Part shown: positions 44,283 through 54,317 of the stretch, one piece after another
Numbering within the stretch: position 1 is the first letter of the stretch
Layout of the letters: each line of letters opens with the position of its first letter
Assembly (NCBI RefSeq): GCF_003334855.1
Contig: NZ_QOWE01000023.1
Location: 62,001 to 126,000, forward strand
Origin: Larkinella punicea
Lineage (GTDB): Bacteria; Bacteroidota; Bacteroidia; Cytophagales; Spirosomataceae
Direction of reading: 5' to 3'
DNA length: 64,000 bases
Notes under the pieces: model-generated
The model's input: only the letters and a program-made list of their open reading frames with translations
Database searches by the model: none
Told to the model about the DNA's origin: nothing
Translations under genes and position numbers: made by a program

Positions 44283-46754
44283 TTATTCACTCCTCAGAAC
44301 TTTCGCCGGATTACGCCTTGCCGCCGTCATCGTCTGTGATCCGATCATGATGAAGGCAATCAGTAAAACCGCCAGCAAGCCAACGAATAGCTCGACGATT
44401 TGCACGGGGGTGTGATACGGGAAATTGGTGAGTACGACGTTTTCGAAGAAAAAGTACGTTACGGGCAGCGCAATGAGAGCCGATATGGACAGCAATAGGA
44501 GAAAACCACGGCTCAATAAGTAGATCAGGTTGCCGGAAGTGGCGCCCATCACTTTGCGGATGCTGATCTCTTTCAGCCTGGTTTCGGTTGTATAGGCCAC
44601 CATCCCGAACAATCCCATTGATGCGATCGAAATGGCGAGGAATGAAAGGAAACCGATGATTTTGATCAGGATGGAAAATTCGCTGTAGGCATCTTCTATG
44701 GCTTCGTCATAGAATTCAGCCTGAAAAGGATGAACCCGATCGAACTTCTTCCAGGCGGCTTCGATTCTGGCCCTGGTCGCCAGCAGGTCCGTGCTTTGTA
44801 TTTTAACATTAATGACCGCCCGGTCTTCAGGTGTCCAGGGCATGAAGGCCACCGGTCCGACGAGGTTGTCGACCTTGCCGTAGTGAAAATCTTTCATCAC
44901 GCCAACAATGTTCATCCTGCGTCCATGCAATTTGAAACGGGTAAATGTGATCTCCTTCCCGATTGCTTTCTCGGGGTCGTTGTTACCAATGTTAAATCTT
45001 TTTAGCAGTTGCTGGTTCACGATCACCTCCGTGACGGCTTCGGCTGTAGTGGGTCGGGCTTTAAAATTTCCCCCGGCAATGAGCTTGTATTCATGCAGCG
45101 ACAAGTAGTTTTCGTCGACGTGGTTGGTCATGATCAAGGCGGAGTCACGCGAATCGTTGTATTTCATAAAACCGCCCCAGGCATTCCCAACGCTGGTAAT
45201 GATTAACGACCGGGACACTGCGGTTACTTCCGGCATCTCGCTCAGTTCCTTCAGAAACCCATCGGGTTTGTTCCCCTGCATCGTAATGTTCAGGATGTTT
45301 TCCGTGTTGAATCCCAGGTCGAATGCCAGTATATTTTTATACTGCACATAGCCAACGGCGGTTGTTGTGATAAAGATCAGGGTGAGTGTGTATTGAATCA
45401 CCACCAAAGCGCGTCGACCGAGCGCGGCCCCCAGTGTGACGTGTTTCAATAGTTTCACCGAGGCTACATTCCTGAGCGCATTGATCGCGCTGACTTTTGA
45501 AAAGAATAGGGCGGGCATGAAACCGGCAATCACACCAACGGTAACCGAAAAGACAATAAAAGCCACGATCATCGAAGGAGTAAGCTCAAGTTTTACCGTG
45601 GCCTGCATCTCCGGAGCCAGATTGATCAGCAGCGGCCGCAATACGAGAAAAATAAAGAACGAAAGAAGAAGGGCTGCCAGGGAGATCAGGATCGCTTCTA
45701 CCAGAAACTGTTGCCATACCTGGCTCTTTCCGGCACCGATCGCTTTGCGAATACCTACTTCTTTAAAGCGTCGCATGGCTCGTGCCATCGAGAGGTTGGT
45801 GTAGTTGAAACACGCCGACAGGATCACCACGAGAGCCAGCCCGCCGAGTATCCAAAGCACAACCGGAGGCATGTGAGGGCCTAGGGAGCCAGGCCCTCCT
45901 TCGGAGCGACTGAGCGACTCTCCGACCACAATCTGGTATAAAGGAAGCAACTCGAGTTGAATCGTTGTCTTTTTTTCGGCGCGGTTTTCCTCCTTTGCGA
46001 GGGCGTCGAGCTGCGACTGGATGGAAGCGGGGTCGGCCGTTGGAGCCAGCCGGAGGTATACGTAGTTCGACGACATGTTTGTCCAGTTGTAGAAGCTGTC
46101 GTTGTGCCTGTTGAGCTGCTCGGCCGTCGACAGCGATACCAAGGCTTCGAAGTTGATGTGCGAAAAAAAGGGAACGTCCTTCATGACACCGGTCACCTGG
46201 TAATCGAGTGTATCGAATCGGATGGCTTTGCCAAGCGCCGATTGGTTGCCGAATAACTTTTTGGCTGCCGTCTCCGTCAGAACGATCGAGTAAGGATTTT
46301 TCAGCGCCGTTTCGGGATTGCCTTCCAGCATCGGAAATGTAAAGACTTTGAACAGTGACGGATCTGCCCAGAAGCCCTTGATGGGAACAATCGCGGAGCC
46401 AATCTTCGCGTCCTGCGAAAAGTCGTTGCGCACAATCGCCACTTCGTCGATGCCGGTCACTTTCTGCCGGATCAGCTTTCCGGTTTTTATGGATGTGGTT
46501 GCAAACTTGTCGCCCGGCCGCGAACGGTCGGGCCGCGATCGGCTTTGTTCACGGTTTTCAGTGAGTACGCTGGTGATGCGATAGATTCTTTCCCCGTTTT
46601 TATGGAACCGGTCGTACGAATGCAGGTCGAGCACGAACGCAATCAGCAATAATCCGACGGACATACTGATGGCCAGGCCAACCATATTGATGAACGAGAA
46701 GAGCTTGTTGCGCATTAGGCCGCGTCCCGATGTTTTGAGGTAGCTTCCGATCAT
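44283..46754 (-). CDS. FtsX/MacB-type ABC transporter permease
   Basis: An 823-residue membrane protein with the Bacteroidota MacB-PCD/FtsX double layout. One transmembrane helix near residues 21-45 is followed by a large extracytoplasmic PCD domain (YRITSVLTENRE, PSIVLTETAAKKLFG), three helices around 285-430 with FtsX motifs (GIRKAIGAGKSQVWQQFLVEA), a second PCD domain, and a final FtsX bundle (EISIRKVMGATSGNLIYLLSRGF, then three helices to the end). Such permeases export macrolide-like compounds or lipoproteins, or act in signalling, with a separate ATPase. No ATPase or regulator is adjacent. Confidence 0.92.
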   Translation of the reverse strand: MIGSYLKTSGRGLMRNKLFSFINMVGLAISMSVGLLLIAFVLDLHSYDRFHKNGERIYRITSVLTENREQSRSRPDRSRPGDKFATTSIKTGKLIRQKVTGIDEVAIVRNDFSQDAKIGSAIVPIKGFWADPSLFKVFTFPMLEGNPETALKNPYSIVLTETAAKKLFGNQSALGKAIRFDTLDYQVTGVMKDVPFFSHINFEALVSLSTAEQLNRHNDSFYNWTNMSSNYVYLRLAPTADPASIQSQLDALAKEENRAEKKTTIQLELLPLYQIVVGESLSRSEGGPGSLGPHMPPVVLWILGGLALVVILSACFNYTNLSMARAMRRFKEVGIRKAIGAGKSQVWQQFLVEAILISLAALLLSFFIFLVLRPLLINLAPEMQATVKLELTPSMIVAFIVFSVTVGVIAGFMPALFFSKVSAINALRNVASVKLLKHVTLGAALGRRALVVIQYTLTLIFITTTAVGYVQYKNILAFDLGFNTENILNITMQGNKPDGFLKELSEMPEVTAVSRSLIITSVGNAWGGFMKYNDSRDSALIMTNHVDENYLSLHEYKLIAGGNFKARPTTAEAVTEVIVNQQLLKRFNIGNNDPEKAIGKEITFTRFKLHGRRMNIVGVMKDFHYGKVDNLVGPVAFMPWTPEDRAVINVKIQSTDLLATRARIEAAWKKFDRVHPFQAEFYDEAIEDAYSEFSILIKIIGFLSFLAISIASMGLFGMVAYTTETRLKEISIRKVMGATSGNLIYLLSRGFLLLLSISALIALPVTYFFFENVVLTNFPYHTPVQIVELFVGLLAVLLIAFIMIGSQTMTAARRNPAKVLRSE

Positions 46755-47299
46755 GATCCGGTTGATAAAAAGGTTAATAGATTGGGGTCTTTGTGTTGTT
46801 TAGGCATTGAATTCAATGCCCGGTTTTCATCTTTTCAGGCGTTATTCCGCGATGCAATCATTTCCTGTGGCAAGCATACGAAAGTAGTTGAAGCCGAATG
46901 GAAAAATGATGTAAACCAAGCCAAAAATGGGATGAACGCTTGGATGGAAATCCCGACTTTGTCTAACGGGGAAAGCCTTGAAAAGAAGAAGAACGTTGCT
47001 GAAAACGGAACCGCCAATAGACAATCCTGGCAGGTTTTTTCGGTCGTATTTCAGCGGGAAATCTTTCAGTAACAGCATCTTCCGTCCAGGTCCTTCCAAC
47101 TTGGCTGGCCATGTTTCGGCAAGTGAGCCTGATCGTTGAACGTTTTGATAGCCGTCATTCTCTGGATGATGACCGGCTAATCTGTCTGGAGGATTTTTGC
47201 TCCTGCGATCGAGGACATTAACTGACGGTTAGATAGGTCATGTCAACTGCTTTTAGAGGTACAACTTTGTTTAATCGATAAAAAATTATAACCTGAAAA
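46755..47299. other. Spacer without an assignable gene
   Basis: Between the divergent FtsX permease and GH43 genes are 545 bases. Both strands contain open stretches of about 85-96 codons (46782-47072 plus; 47099-46842 minus), but neither has a recognisable domain and they overlap each other. The minus-strand stretch has a hydrophobic end (GLVYIIFPFGFNYF) that could be a decayed membrane protein. I find no -7 box of exact match and no strong hairpin. Confidence 0.5.
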
Positions 47300-48283
47300 A
47301 TGAAATCAATTCTGATTTATTCAATCCTTTTATTCTCGGCATTGCACGCATCAGCACAGGCAAAGCGAGAGATTTTTTTTGCCGATGTAACCATGTATGT
47401 TGAGGGAGACAAATATTACCTTACCGGGTCTAAAGGTGGGAGCGGTGGGCCGCAGGGATTTGCCTTTTTAGAGTCAAAGGATCTCAAAACATGGGCAGTA
47501 CCTGCCAGGTCAAACGATTCGCTGGGTATGATCCTGACCAAAGGCGACCACACCTTCGGCACCAGGGGCTTCTGGGCACCACAAATCCTCAAAGAGAAGG
47601 GCACGTATTATCTTACCTATACGGCCGATGAGCAAACCGCAGTGGCAGAGTCAAAATCGTTATTGGGCCCCTACAGACAGAAAGAAGTTGGGCCGATTGA
47701 TGGGTCTGAGAAAAATATCGATTCCTATATTTTCAAGGATACCGATGGTAAACATTACCTCTACTGTGTCCGTTTCGATAAAGGCAATTACCTGTATGTC
47801 GCCGAGTTTGATATGAAAACCGGCAAGATAAATCCCCAAACCCTGAAACGATGTTTTGACCAAACGGAGCCCTGGGAGGCAACGCCCAATTATAAATCAG
47901 CACCCATTATGGAGGGTCCAACCGTTCTAAAATTGAAAAATAAATATTACCTGTTTTATTCGGCCAACCATTTCCAGAACATCGATTATGCCATTGGCTA
48001 TGCCGTGGCCGATTCTCCCTACGGGCCCTGGGTAAAATATAAGAACAACCCCATCGTGCATCGCTCTATCGTTGGCGAGAATGGATCTGGCCATGGTGAC
48101 CTGTTTGAAGGGATAGACAAGCAATTGTATTATGTATACCACATTCACAACTCATCCGACAAAGTAAGCCCGCGCAGAACCCGCATCGTGCCGGTCGTAA
48201 AACAATGGGCCAAAAAAGCCGGAGTTTATACGTTTAGTGTAAAAGGGAACGAGGTAATTGTACCTGTACTGGCCGAAAAATAA
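47300..48283 (+). CDS. Exported glycoside hydrolase, family 43 fold
   Basis: A 327-residue five-bladed-propeller glycosidase. A signal peptide ends near ASAQ (residue 20). The GH43 catalytic layout is recognisable: Asp29 in FFADVTM (catalytic base), Asp141 in NIDSYIFKD (pKa modulator) and Glu205 in MEGPTVLK (acid). Further blades show GFWAPQILKEKGTYYLTYTA and GHGDLFEGIDKQLYYVYH. GH43 members cleave arabinan, xylan or related side chains; specificity cannot be read from this sequence. It stands alone with no SusCD pair next to it, so it may belong to a larger regulon elsewhere. Confidence 0.88.
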   Translation: MKSILIYSILLFSALHASAQAKREIFFADVTMYVEGDKYYLTGSKGGSGGPQGFAFLESKDLKTWAVPARSNDSLGMILTKGDHTFGTRGFWAPQILKEKGTYYLTYTADEQTAVAESKSLLGPYRQKEVGPIDGSEKNIDSYIFKDTDGKHYLYCVRFDKGNYLYVAEFDMKTGKINPQTLKRCFDQTEPWEATPNYKSAPIMEGPTVLKLKNKYYLFYSANHFQNIDYAIGYAVADSPYGPWVKYKNNPIVHRSIVGENGSGHGDLFEGIDKQLYYVYHIHNSSDKVSPRRTRIVPVVKQWAKKAGVYTFSVKGNEVIVPVLAEK

Positions 48284-48341
48284 GGGGCTTTTCTGTCGCT
48301 TCGACCAGCCATCGCAAGAAAGAAATGGGATTTATCACGGA

Positions 48342-48782
48342 TTAACTCGCGGATCTATAATGCTCTAAAATTCTCTTTTTGATTCTTTTAATCTCGGAGA
48401 TTAATTTTTCTTTATTTGAGTAATTGTATTCCGGAAATAACAAATGATAAATAGTTTTTAAACTGTCAGATGGATAATGTCCTGATTGTATTTTTTTACT
48501 TTTTGTTGTTTCGGCTAGAACGTCTTGGAATATCCATTCCTGTCTTAAATCAAGAAATGTATTTTGGATAATAGCACCATCCTCATTGCCAATCGCTTCC
48601 TTAGTTAAATTTAATAACAGCGCATCAATTTTCTTTAAATTCTCGTAATATTTTTTTTCCTGCACACCATCTGTTTTAATAAATTCTTTTTTAGGGCTCT
48701 CCGTTTGGTGTTTAAATACTGTATACAAGTATACAATCATCAATGTAGACAGTAAAGCAATATATTGCTTTGGGAATTTCAT
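48342..48782 (-). CDS. Hypothetical protein with N-terminal membrane helix, AT-rich
   Basis: I do not recognise this 146-residue product. It starts with a short hydrophobic segment (YIALLSTLMIVYLYTVF, about residues 7-23), followed by a charged, Lys/Glu-rich, probably helical body (KKYYENLKKIDALLLNLTKEAIG, ISEIKRIKKRILEHY). The DNA is much richer in A+T than its surroundings. It lies downstream of the AraC-type regulator on the same strand but with a 106-base gap, so it may be independent. The composition suggests recent acquisition. Confidence 0.6.
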   Translation of the reverse strand: MKFPKQYIALLSTLMIVYLYTVFKHQTESPKKEFIKTDGVQEKKYYENLKKIDALLLNLTKEAIGNEDGAIIQNTFLDLRQEWIFQDVLAETTKSKKIQSGHYPSDSLKTIYHLLFPEYNYSNKEKLISEIKRIKKRILEHYRSAS

Positions 48783-48888
48783 AGATTTATACGTCTGCTA
48801 CACGTTATACTTACGCACACAGCAAGAACAAAGTGTCGGAAATAAAAAAGGCTGGACTGATAAAACAGAATACCAAAGGGTAGGATAA

Positions 48889-49791
48889 TTAATTAAAGGA
48901 ATCTCTGAATTCCAACGGAGAGCGTTTGGTTTTTGCCTTGAACAGTTTACTAAATGATTGCAAATGCTCGAAGCCTAGTTCGTAGGCAATATCGCTAACG
49001 GATTGGTCGGTTAATGATAATTTTTCTTTTGCTTTATCAATTAACTTTTCATGAATGTGTTGCTGGGTTGTCAGGCCTGTAAGCTGTTTCAACATACTGC
49101 CTAAGTATTTGCTGGAAATATTCAGATTATCGGAGATGTACTGAACGGTCGGTAAGCCTTTTTGCGCTAAATCATCGCTATTGAAGTAGTCATTAAGCAG
49201 CTTCTCCAATCGGTCCAATAGTTGATGATTTGTTATTCTTCTTGTCAGAAATTGACGTTGGTAAAAGCGTTCTGCATAATTCAGAAACGTTTCAAGATGC
49301 GAGATAATAATATCATGACTAAATTTGTCAATATTTGAATTACACTCTAGCTTGATGTTTTCTCCTATTGCATGAATGATCGATTCTTCCTTTTCTGAAA
49401 GAAACAAAGCTTCATTTACAGCGTACCCAAAATAGTCATACTTCTTTATTTTTTTTGCAAGCGGGGTGCCCCAAAAAAAGTCGGGGTGTACCAACAAAAT
49501 CCAACCTGTGGGCTTATTATCGGGTTCGTGCTCCTGGCCACTTATGATCTGGTTGGGTGCAACGAAAGACATCACCCCGCCATCAAAATCGTATTTCTGT
49601 TGCCCATAGGCTAACGTATCGCAGTTTCTCTTTACGGAGATCATATAGAAATCGAGAACCGCACTAATATTCGGCGTACTTTTGAGTTCGCTGGTTTCTA
49701 CAATGCTGATGAGCGGATGTAGGGGTGGCGGCAATTCCCGCATTTTATGAGCCTGGGATATTGAACTGACTCTTATCAGGGGTTTATTCAT
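48889..49791 (-). CDS. AraC-family transcriptional regulator
   Basis: A 300-residue regulator. The N-terminal half is an AraC-ligand-type cupin-like domain (DFYMISVKRNCDTLAYGQQKYDFDGGVMSFVAPNQ). The C-terminal half is the double helix-turn-helix: VQYISDNLNISSKYLGSMLKQLTGLTTQQ and LSLTDQSVSDIAYELGFEHLQSFSKLFKAKTKRSPLEFR. It starts 40 bases after the MFS gene on the same strand, so it probably controls the TonB receptor/MFS pair. Its base composition is AT-richer than the average of the window. Confidence 0.9.
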   Translation of the reverse strand: MNKPLIRVSSISQAHKMRELPPPLHPLISIVETSELKSTPNISAVLDFYMISVKRNCDTLAYGQQKYDFDGGVMSFVAPNQIISGQEHEPDNKPTGWILLVHPDFFWGTPLAKKIKKYDYFGYAVNEALFLSEKEESIIHAIGENIKLECNSNIDKFSHDIIISHLETFLNYAERFYQRQFLTRRITNHQLLDRLEKLLNDYFNSDDLAQKGLPTVQYISDNLNISSKYLGSMLKQLTGLTTQQHIHEKLIDKAKEKLSLTDQSVSDIAYELGFEHLQSFSKLFKAKTKRSPLEFRDSFN

Positions 49792-49831
49792 CTTTTTAAA
49801 GATTAAAATTAAAAGGGATATTTCAGCCGGA

Positions 49832-51109
49832 TCAATGCCAACTATGATATACTGCTAACCGCCTGCTTACTACGAAACAGGCAGCAGCCGTAAACAGAAT
49901 GAAAACAGGTGCTACCAGCAGGCCTGCTTGTAAACCATTCTCAACCCCTGTTGCTGTTGCTGCGTCACTGATCATGCCAACTAAAAGCGGGGATAAGGTT
50001 GCTGAAAACAGCCCTGAACCCAACATCAATAACCCTGAAGCCAGGGCTTGTTTTCCGGGCCCCGCAACCAGATGCCCGGCTCCAAAACCGTATGGCAACA
50101 GGAATGCGAATGAAAACATGCCGGGCACAAACAGGGCAATAGACATCCAGCTTACCGGTGCGAACAGTCCCGCCAGGGTCGTTATGGCTGACAGGCCGAA
50201 AACAATGGCAGGCGGGTTCAGCAACGTAAGGCTCCCACGGTTTACAGCCCTATCAAACAGCCTGCCTCCGAGGAGTGTCCCGGCAATACCCATTAATCCC
50301 TGCAGGAGCCCGAACGAAATACCGACTTCGCTCGCCGTCAGCCCATGCGTTCGGATCAAAAAGGGAGCGGCAAATGTGTAAAAAGGAGCGGATGCGAATC
50401 CCAGGAGATTCGTGGCGATGAAGAGCCAAAAGAATGCCGGTTTTGACAACAAAGTGCGGGCCGATCTAAAAAAGTCTTCACCTGCATCGCGCTTTATCAC
50501 GTTATTCTTTTCGGTAAAAAGTAGAACCAGAATCACCACCAACCCACCGAAAGTGCCTGCCCCAAAAAGCGCATTGCGCCAGCCAACGTTGTCGCTTGCC
50601 CATCCGCCCAGGGCGAATCCCAACATCGTCCCCAAAGGAATCCCCATAGCGTATAATCCGATGGCACGCCCATGGAGTTGTTCCGGAATTTTGTGGACGA
50701 TCAGGGCGTGGCTGGCAGGAGTTCCTCCGGCTTCCCCAAGGGCTACCCCAATCCGAGAAAGCGCCAGAGCCGCAAATCCGGTTGCTAAACCGCCTAAACC
50801 GGTCATGGCACTCCAAATAAGGATACAGCCTACCAAAACCTGCTTGGCCCAGCCGTGATCAGAAAAACGCGCAAGAGGCAACGACGCGAGTGAATAACAA
50901 ATCGAAAATGCCATGCCCGTAATGAGTCCAAGCTGGGTATCACTCAGCCCCAAATCCGCTTTGATGGACTCGGCCAGGATAAAGGGTAGAATCCGGTCGA
51001 TCTGACTGAAAATGCTTACCAGCAACAGCGTTATTAGCAGTAGTGTTCTGCGCCAGCCATAGACCCATTGGCTTTCCGCTGTTGTCAGTGATGTGACTTC
51101 ATGGCTCAT
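49832..51109 (-). CDS. MFS transporter (spinster/Bcr-like group)
   Basis: A 425-residue major facilitator permease with about twelve transmembrane helices. The loop 2-3 motif appears as SLPLARFSDHGWAKQVLVG and helix 5 carries LSRIGVALGEAGGTPASHALI. The ATG at 51109 is chosen because a -7 box TAAATTTG ends 24 bases upstream; the longer opening at 51169 would lie before that box. It is the middle gene between a TonB receptor and an AraC regulator, suggesting an importer or exporter for the receptor's cargo. The compound is unknown. Confidence 0.88.
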   Translation of the reverse strand: MSHEVTSLTTAESQWVYGWRRTLLLITLLLVSIFSQIDRILPFILAESIKADLGLSDTQLGLITGMAFSICYSLASLPLARFSDHGWAKQVLVGCILIWSAMTGLGGLATGFAALALSRIGVALGEAGGTPASHALIVHKIPEQLHGRAIGLYAMGIPLGTMLGFALGGWASDNVGWRNALFGAGTFGGLVVILVLLFTEKNNVIKRDAGEDFFRSARTLLSKPAFFWLFIATNLLGFASAPFYTFAAPFLIRTHGLTASEVGISFGLLQGLMGIAGTLLGGRLFDRAVNRGSLTLLNPPAIVFGLSAITTLAGLFAPVSWMSIALFVPGMFSFAFLLPYGFGAGHLVAGPGKQALASGLLMLGSGLFSATLSPLLVGMISDAATATGVENGLQAGLLVAPVFILFTAAACFVVSRRLAVYHSWH

Positions 51110-51132
51110 TTTTTTCTGGAATTCCCGGTGTC

Positions 51133-51140
51133 CAAATTTA
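51133..51140 (-). promoter_or_regulatory. -7 box TAAATTTG for the MFS/AraC unit
   Basis: Exact TAnnTTTG match on the minus strand in the gap between the TonB receptor (ends 51205) and the MFS start (51109). It suggests that MFS and AraC have their own promoter in addition to any read-through. Confidence 0.6.
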
Positions 51141-51204
51141 AGTAGGGTATCTGGCGCAATTTGGCTCATTTTAGGGCTTATAACAAAACCTGTTTAACGA
51201 GCTG

Positions 51205-53604
51205 TTATAACTCGACCCTTACGCCAAAAGTGGGAAATACACCGAGTCCGACATTCGAAATTCGGCCCGTTTCGGGAACGAATTGCTCGGAGTTGACATT
51301 AAACCGGTTGCTGACGTTTACCAAATCGACAAAGGCTGAAAACGTACCCCATGTCCGTTGCACATTGTAATCCGCTCGTAAATCCAAACTGATAAAGTCC
51401 GGTAGGCTTGCACCATTTACTGCGGTTATTTCCTGAGAATACCGCATCATATTGGGATCATTCAACACGTTGGAATGAACGATGAATTGGTCCGTTGGGC
51501 GACCAGTGCTGTATCGAAACTTTCCGGAAAAAACCCATTTATTACTGGGCTTATAGCTTCCCAACAAACTGATTGTGTGCGGAATATTGAAAATGTAATT
51601 GTATTCGCCTAAGCCATTCTGGTCATCTCTTTTACTTTCCATGTAGGAATAGCTTATTTGCCCGTAATAATTTTTGGACAGCCTTTTGGTCAGACTTATA
51701 TCCGCTCCGTAGGCATAGCCGGTTCCATCGTTGGTTAAATAGCTTTGTGCCCGGTTGGGCTGCACGACCACGTCGTCAAATTGCTTGTGCCAACCTTCGG
51801 CCACCAATTTCAAATCGCTTGAAAACTGGATTTTATAGCCAAGAATCGTTTGAATGGAGCGTTCATTTTTAAGTTTGTTAGCCGCACGCTGTCCCGCAAC
51901 ATCCGAGTAAGCCGCATCCTGGTAGTAGATACCGCTGGCAAAATTCAGGCTGTGCCTGTCGTTCAATGCGACGCTGCCGCTCAGTCGTGGCGATAACGTG
52001 TGTTGTTGGGTAAAACCGGTATAATCGTAACGCAGACCGGGATTCAGTGTAATTCGTTCCGTAATTCGCCATGACAGCGTGGCATAACCTGATCCGTTAA
52101 AGGCCCTGTCATCAAAAGCAGAATTAAAAAGGGAGGGGTCTACGAGTTGATAATAGCGCGCCGGGTTGGTGCTGATGTCTCTGCTGCGGAACGTATACAT
52201 TGTGTCCGTACGGCTTAAACTTCTTGCATAATCCAAACCGATCACCATCGCATCGATCCCGGCCGTAAGCGTTAGCTTATCGAAACGCCTGGTGTAGATG
52301 GAACGGTACCCAAATTCCTGTTGGTTATTTTTGATACGCCTTAAATTCGTTTCGTAGGTGCCATAACCAGGGTCAATGATAACGCCCTCAGGGTCAAGCG
52401 ATGGATTAAACCGGCCAAAGTTGTTGTCGACAGTCGATGCCCGGTAATAAAGCACATTTTTTAAATAGCTGCTGGTATCGATGAGGGTTCGCAAGTTAAG
52501 GCCTACGACCGTTTTGCTATCCCGGTGATTCCAGAGGATGGTACGGCCGCTATTGTCGTCGTTGATATTGATTCCGGCTTCTATATCATCCCTGGTTTTG
52601 CTGGTTCTTTCGGGATTATACATGGCAATAACCGAAAGCTTGTTTTTCGCATTGAGTTGTGTGGTGGTTTTCAGGATGTAATCGCCGAAGGAAATGGTTG
52701 ACGGCGTTTCACCCAAAAGATTGAGCAGCATGGCAAAGTTGTGATATCGGCCAGAAGCAAACACACTTGTTTTTTTGGACACCGGCCCATCAGCAATCAA
52801 GGTCGCACCCAGCAAATCAAATTGCCCGCTAAATGACCAGGTTTCCTGATTGCCTTCCTTGACGCCGAGATTCAGGTAGGAGGAGGAGCGCCGTCCGTTT
52901 ACCGCGTCAAACCCGCCGTTCTGGAACTGCACATTATCAATGATTCGTGGGGCGAAAATGCTGTATCGCCCTCCGTTTGGATCGTTGAACCCCGAGTTGA
53001 ACCCCTCGGCTTCTAAATGCGAGAGATTAAACATCGGTATGTCGTCAACCAGGTAGATGTTGTCCTGCGTGCCTTGTCCCCGTGCGGCAATGGCCGAAAA
53101 TTGTGAACCACTGCTGACCACACCCGGCAAGCTGGAAAGCGCCCGCATGATATCACCTTGCGCACCCGGATTCCTGAAAATTTCTTCTCTCGAATAGGAA
53201 AAGGCAGAAACCGGGGTGAGCGGGTTGACTTCCCCTTTGAACGCGCTAATGGTGACTTCGTTCAGCGAGGATGCATCTTCCAGCAGCTCGATTTCTGAAT
53301 AATAGGTTTTATTGGCTATAATGGTTATTTCAGCAATACTTTTTGTTTGAAAACTGATACTTGATATCGTTACAGCGTGTGTACCCGTGGGTATGTTCCG
53401 GATTACGAATACGCCGTTTGTATCGGTAGACGCTCCGAGTTGGGTGTTGTCTATGCGTACACTAGCACCTATAATGGGCTGCTTGGTCGACTGCTCTATG
53501 ATTTTCCCTTTGAATTCGCCGGTTGTCTGGGCAGCGGAAAGCACACTACTCAAACACAGGGCTAGCAAGATAATAAAGCGGTTCGAACTTTTTTTTAATT
53601 CCAT
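51205..53604 (-). CDS. TonB-dependent receptor with carboxypeptidase-regulatory N-terminal domain
   Basis: A 799-residue outer-membrane receptor. A signal peptide (cleavage near SAAQ) is followed by a CarboxypepD-regulatory-like beta-sandwich (GEFKGKIIEQSTKQPIIGASV, GVFVIRNIPTGTHAVTISSISF), a plug (AFSYSREEIFRNPGAQGDIMRALSSLPGV, AARGQGTQDNIYLVDDIPMF) and a 22-strand-size barrel ending VRVEL with the aromatic-hydrophobic barrel signal. There is no SusD gene, so it is not a classic SusC. It heads a minus-strand group with the MFS and AraC genes. Confidence 0.9.
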   Translation of the reverse strand: MELKKSSNRFIILLALCLSSVLSAAQTTGEFKGKIIEQSTKQPIIGASVRIDNTQLGASTDTNGVFVIRNIPTGTHAVTISSISFQTKSIAEITIIANKTYYSEIELLEDASSLNEVTISAFKGEVNPLTPVSAFSYSREEIFRNPGAQGDIMRALSSLPGVVSSGSQFSAIAARGQGTQDNIYLVDDIPMFNLSHLEAEGFNSGFNDPNGGRYSIFAPRIIDNVQFQNGGFDAVNGRRSSSYLNLGVKEGNQETWSFSGQFDLLGATLIADGPVSKKTSVFASGRYHNFAMLLNLLGETPSTISFGDYILKTTTQLNAKNKLSVIAMYNPERTSKTRDDIEAGININDDNSGRTILWNHRDSKTVVGLNLRTLIDTSSYLKNVLYYRASTVDNNFGRFNPSLDPEGVIIDPGYGTYETNLRRIKNNQQEFGYRSIYTRRFDKLTLTAGIDAMVIGLDYARSLSRTDTMYTFRSRDISTNPARYYQLVDPSLFNSAFDDRAFNGSGYATLSWRITERITLNPGLRYDYTGFTQQHTLSPRLSGSVALNDRHSLNFASGIYYQDAAYSDVAGQRAANKLKNERSIQTILGYKIQFSSDLKLVAEGWHKQFDDVVVQPNRAQSYLTNDGTGYAYGADISLTKRLSKNYYGQISYSYMESKRDDQNGLGEYNYIFNIPHTISLLGSYKPSNKWVFSGKFRYSTGRPTDQFIVHSNVLNDPNMMRYSQEITAVNGASLPDFISLDLRADYNVQRTWGTFSAFVDLVNVSNRFNVNSEQFVPETGRISNVGLGVFPTFGVRVEL

Positions 53605-54214
53605 TTTTCTGCTTTTTGTTGGTAGTGCAAAGTTGCAATAGCTTCAGAAGATGGATTTAGCCGAAAGTCGGAATGTTTTAGCCAAAAGGGAGGATGTTTG
53701 AGGGGGGCGGGTTTTGCAAGCCGCCGAAGTTGCTTCATTCACAAGGCTATACGGCCCCGAACGAACAAAGAATCACGGCGAAAATAGGATCTCGCCTTGA
53801 AAGTCGAACCGGACTACCGGCCGGAGCAGTGCAGAAAATTCTTGCCAGTAGACTCTACCTATATCGCACGGAGGTTGGGCTTGGAATCTTTACCTGGAGC
53901 CGCCATCCGTTTATTTGCTTCAGCAGCTTTTCAGGAAAGATAACTTCCATCGGTCTTTTTATCGCAAAAAAAACTATAAACTTGTCCTGAAAACGTTTAA
54001 CCCACAGATTGTCATCATAATGACGGAATCTATGTAACTGGCAGAAAGATTGTCCGAAAGAAAAGGTCTTGTAAGGTCATTTTCTTTTATAACTTTTTTT
54101 CAAATTGCCGCCATCTAACCTCAAAGAGAAAAAGCTTCAATGGGCACTTCACAATATTGTTTACGAAAAGAAAAAGGCAGTTACAACTTTCGTCATAACT
54201 GCCTGATTTTGAAG
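53605..54214. other. Spacer without an assignable gene
   Basis: These 610 bases upstream of the TonB receptor and downstream of tRNA-Phe contain an open stretch of 98 codons on the plus strand (53694-53990) with no recognisable domain; it is not supported. The region near 53640-53690 contains CAACTTTG on the minus strand, one base away from the -7 box, which might serve the TonB receptor. A rough poly-T/poly-A patch lies at 54085-54110. I see no other structure. Confidence 0.5.
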
Positions 54215-54287
54215 TGGTGATGGACGGAATCGAACCGCCGACACAAGGATTTTCAGTCCTTTGCTCTACCGACTGAGCTACATCACC
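54215..54287 (-). tRNA. tRNA-Phe (anticodon GAA)
   Basis: A 73-nt tRNA on the minus strand folding as a standard cloverleaf: acceptor GGTGATG/CATCACC, D-arm GCTC/GAGC, anticodon stem AAGGA/TCCTT with loop CTGAAAA and anticodon GAA (54254-54252), 5-base variable loop, and a T-arm GGCGG-TTCGATT-CCGTC. The discriminator is A; the 3' CCA is not encoded and must be added. A TACATTTG box lies about 30 bases upstream. Confidence 0.97.
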
Positions 54288-54317
54288 AGGTACTGTCGGT
54301 AGTAATTTTTGTGGGTG

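Noticed and set aside
46782-47072. Two overlapping open stretches (plus 96, minus 85 codons) in the FtsX/GH43 spacer
   Set aside because: No domain, no -7 box, and both strands are open at once, which is expected in this composition.
53694-53990. 98-codon plus-strand frame upstream of the TonB receptor
   Set aside because: No recognisable motif or promoter, and basic, low-complexity composition; not supported.
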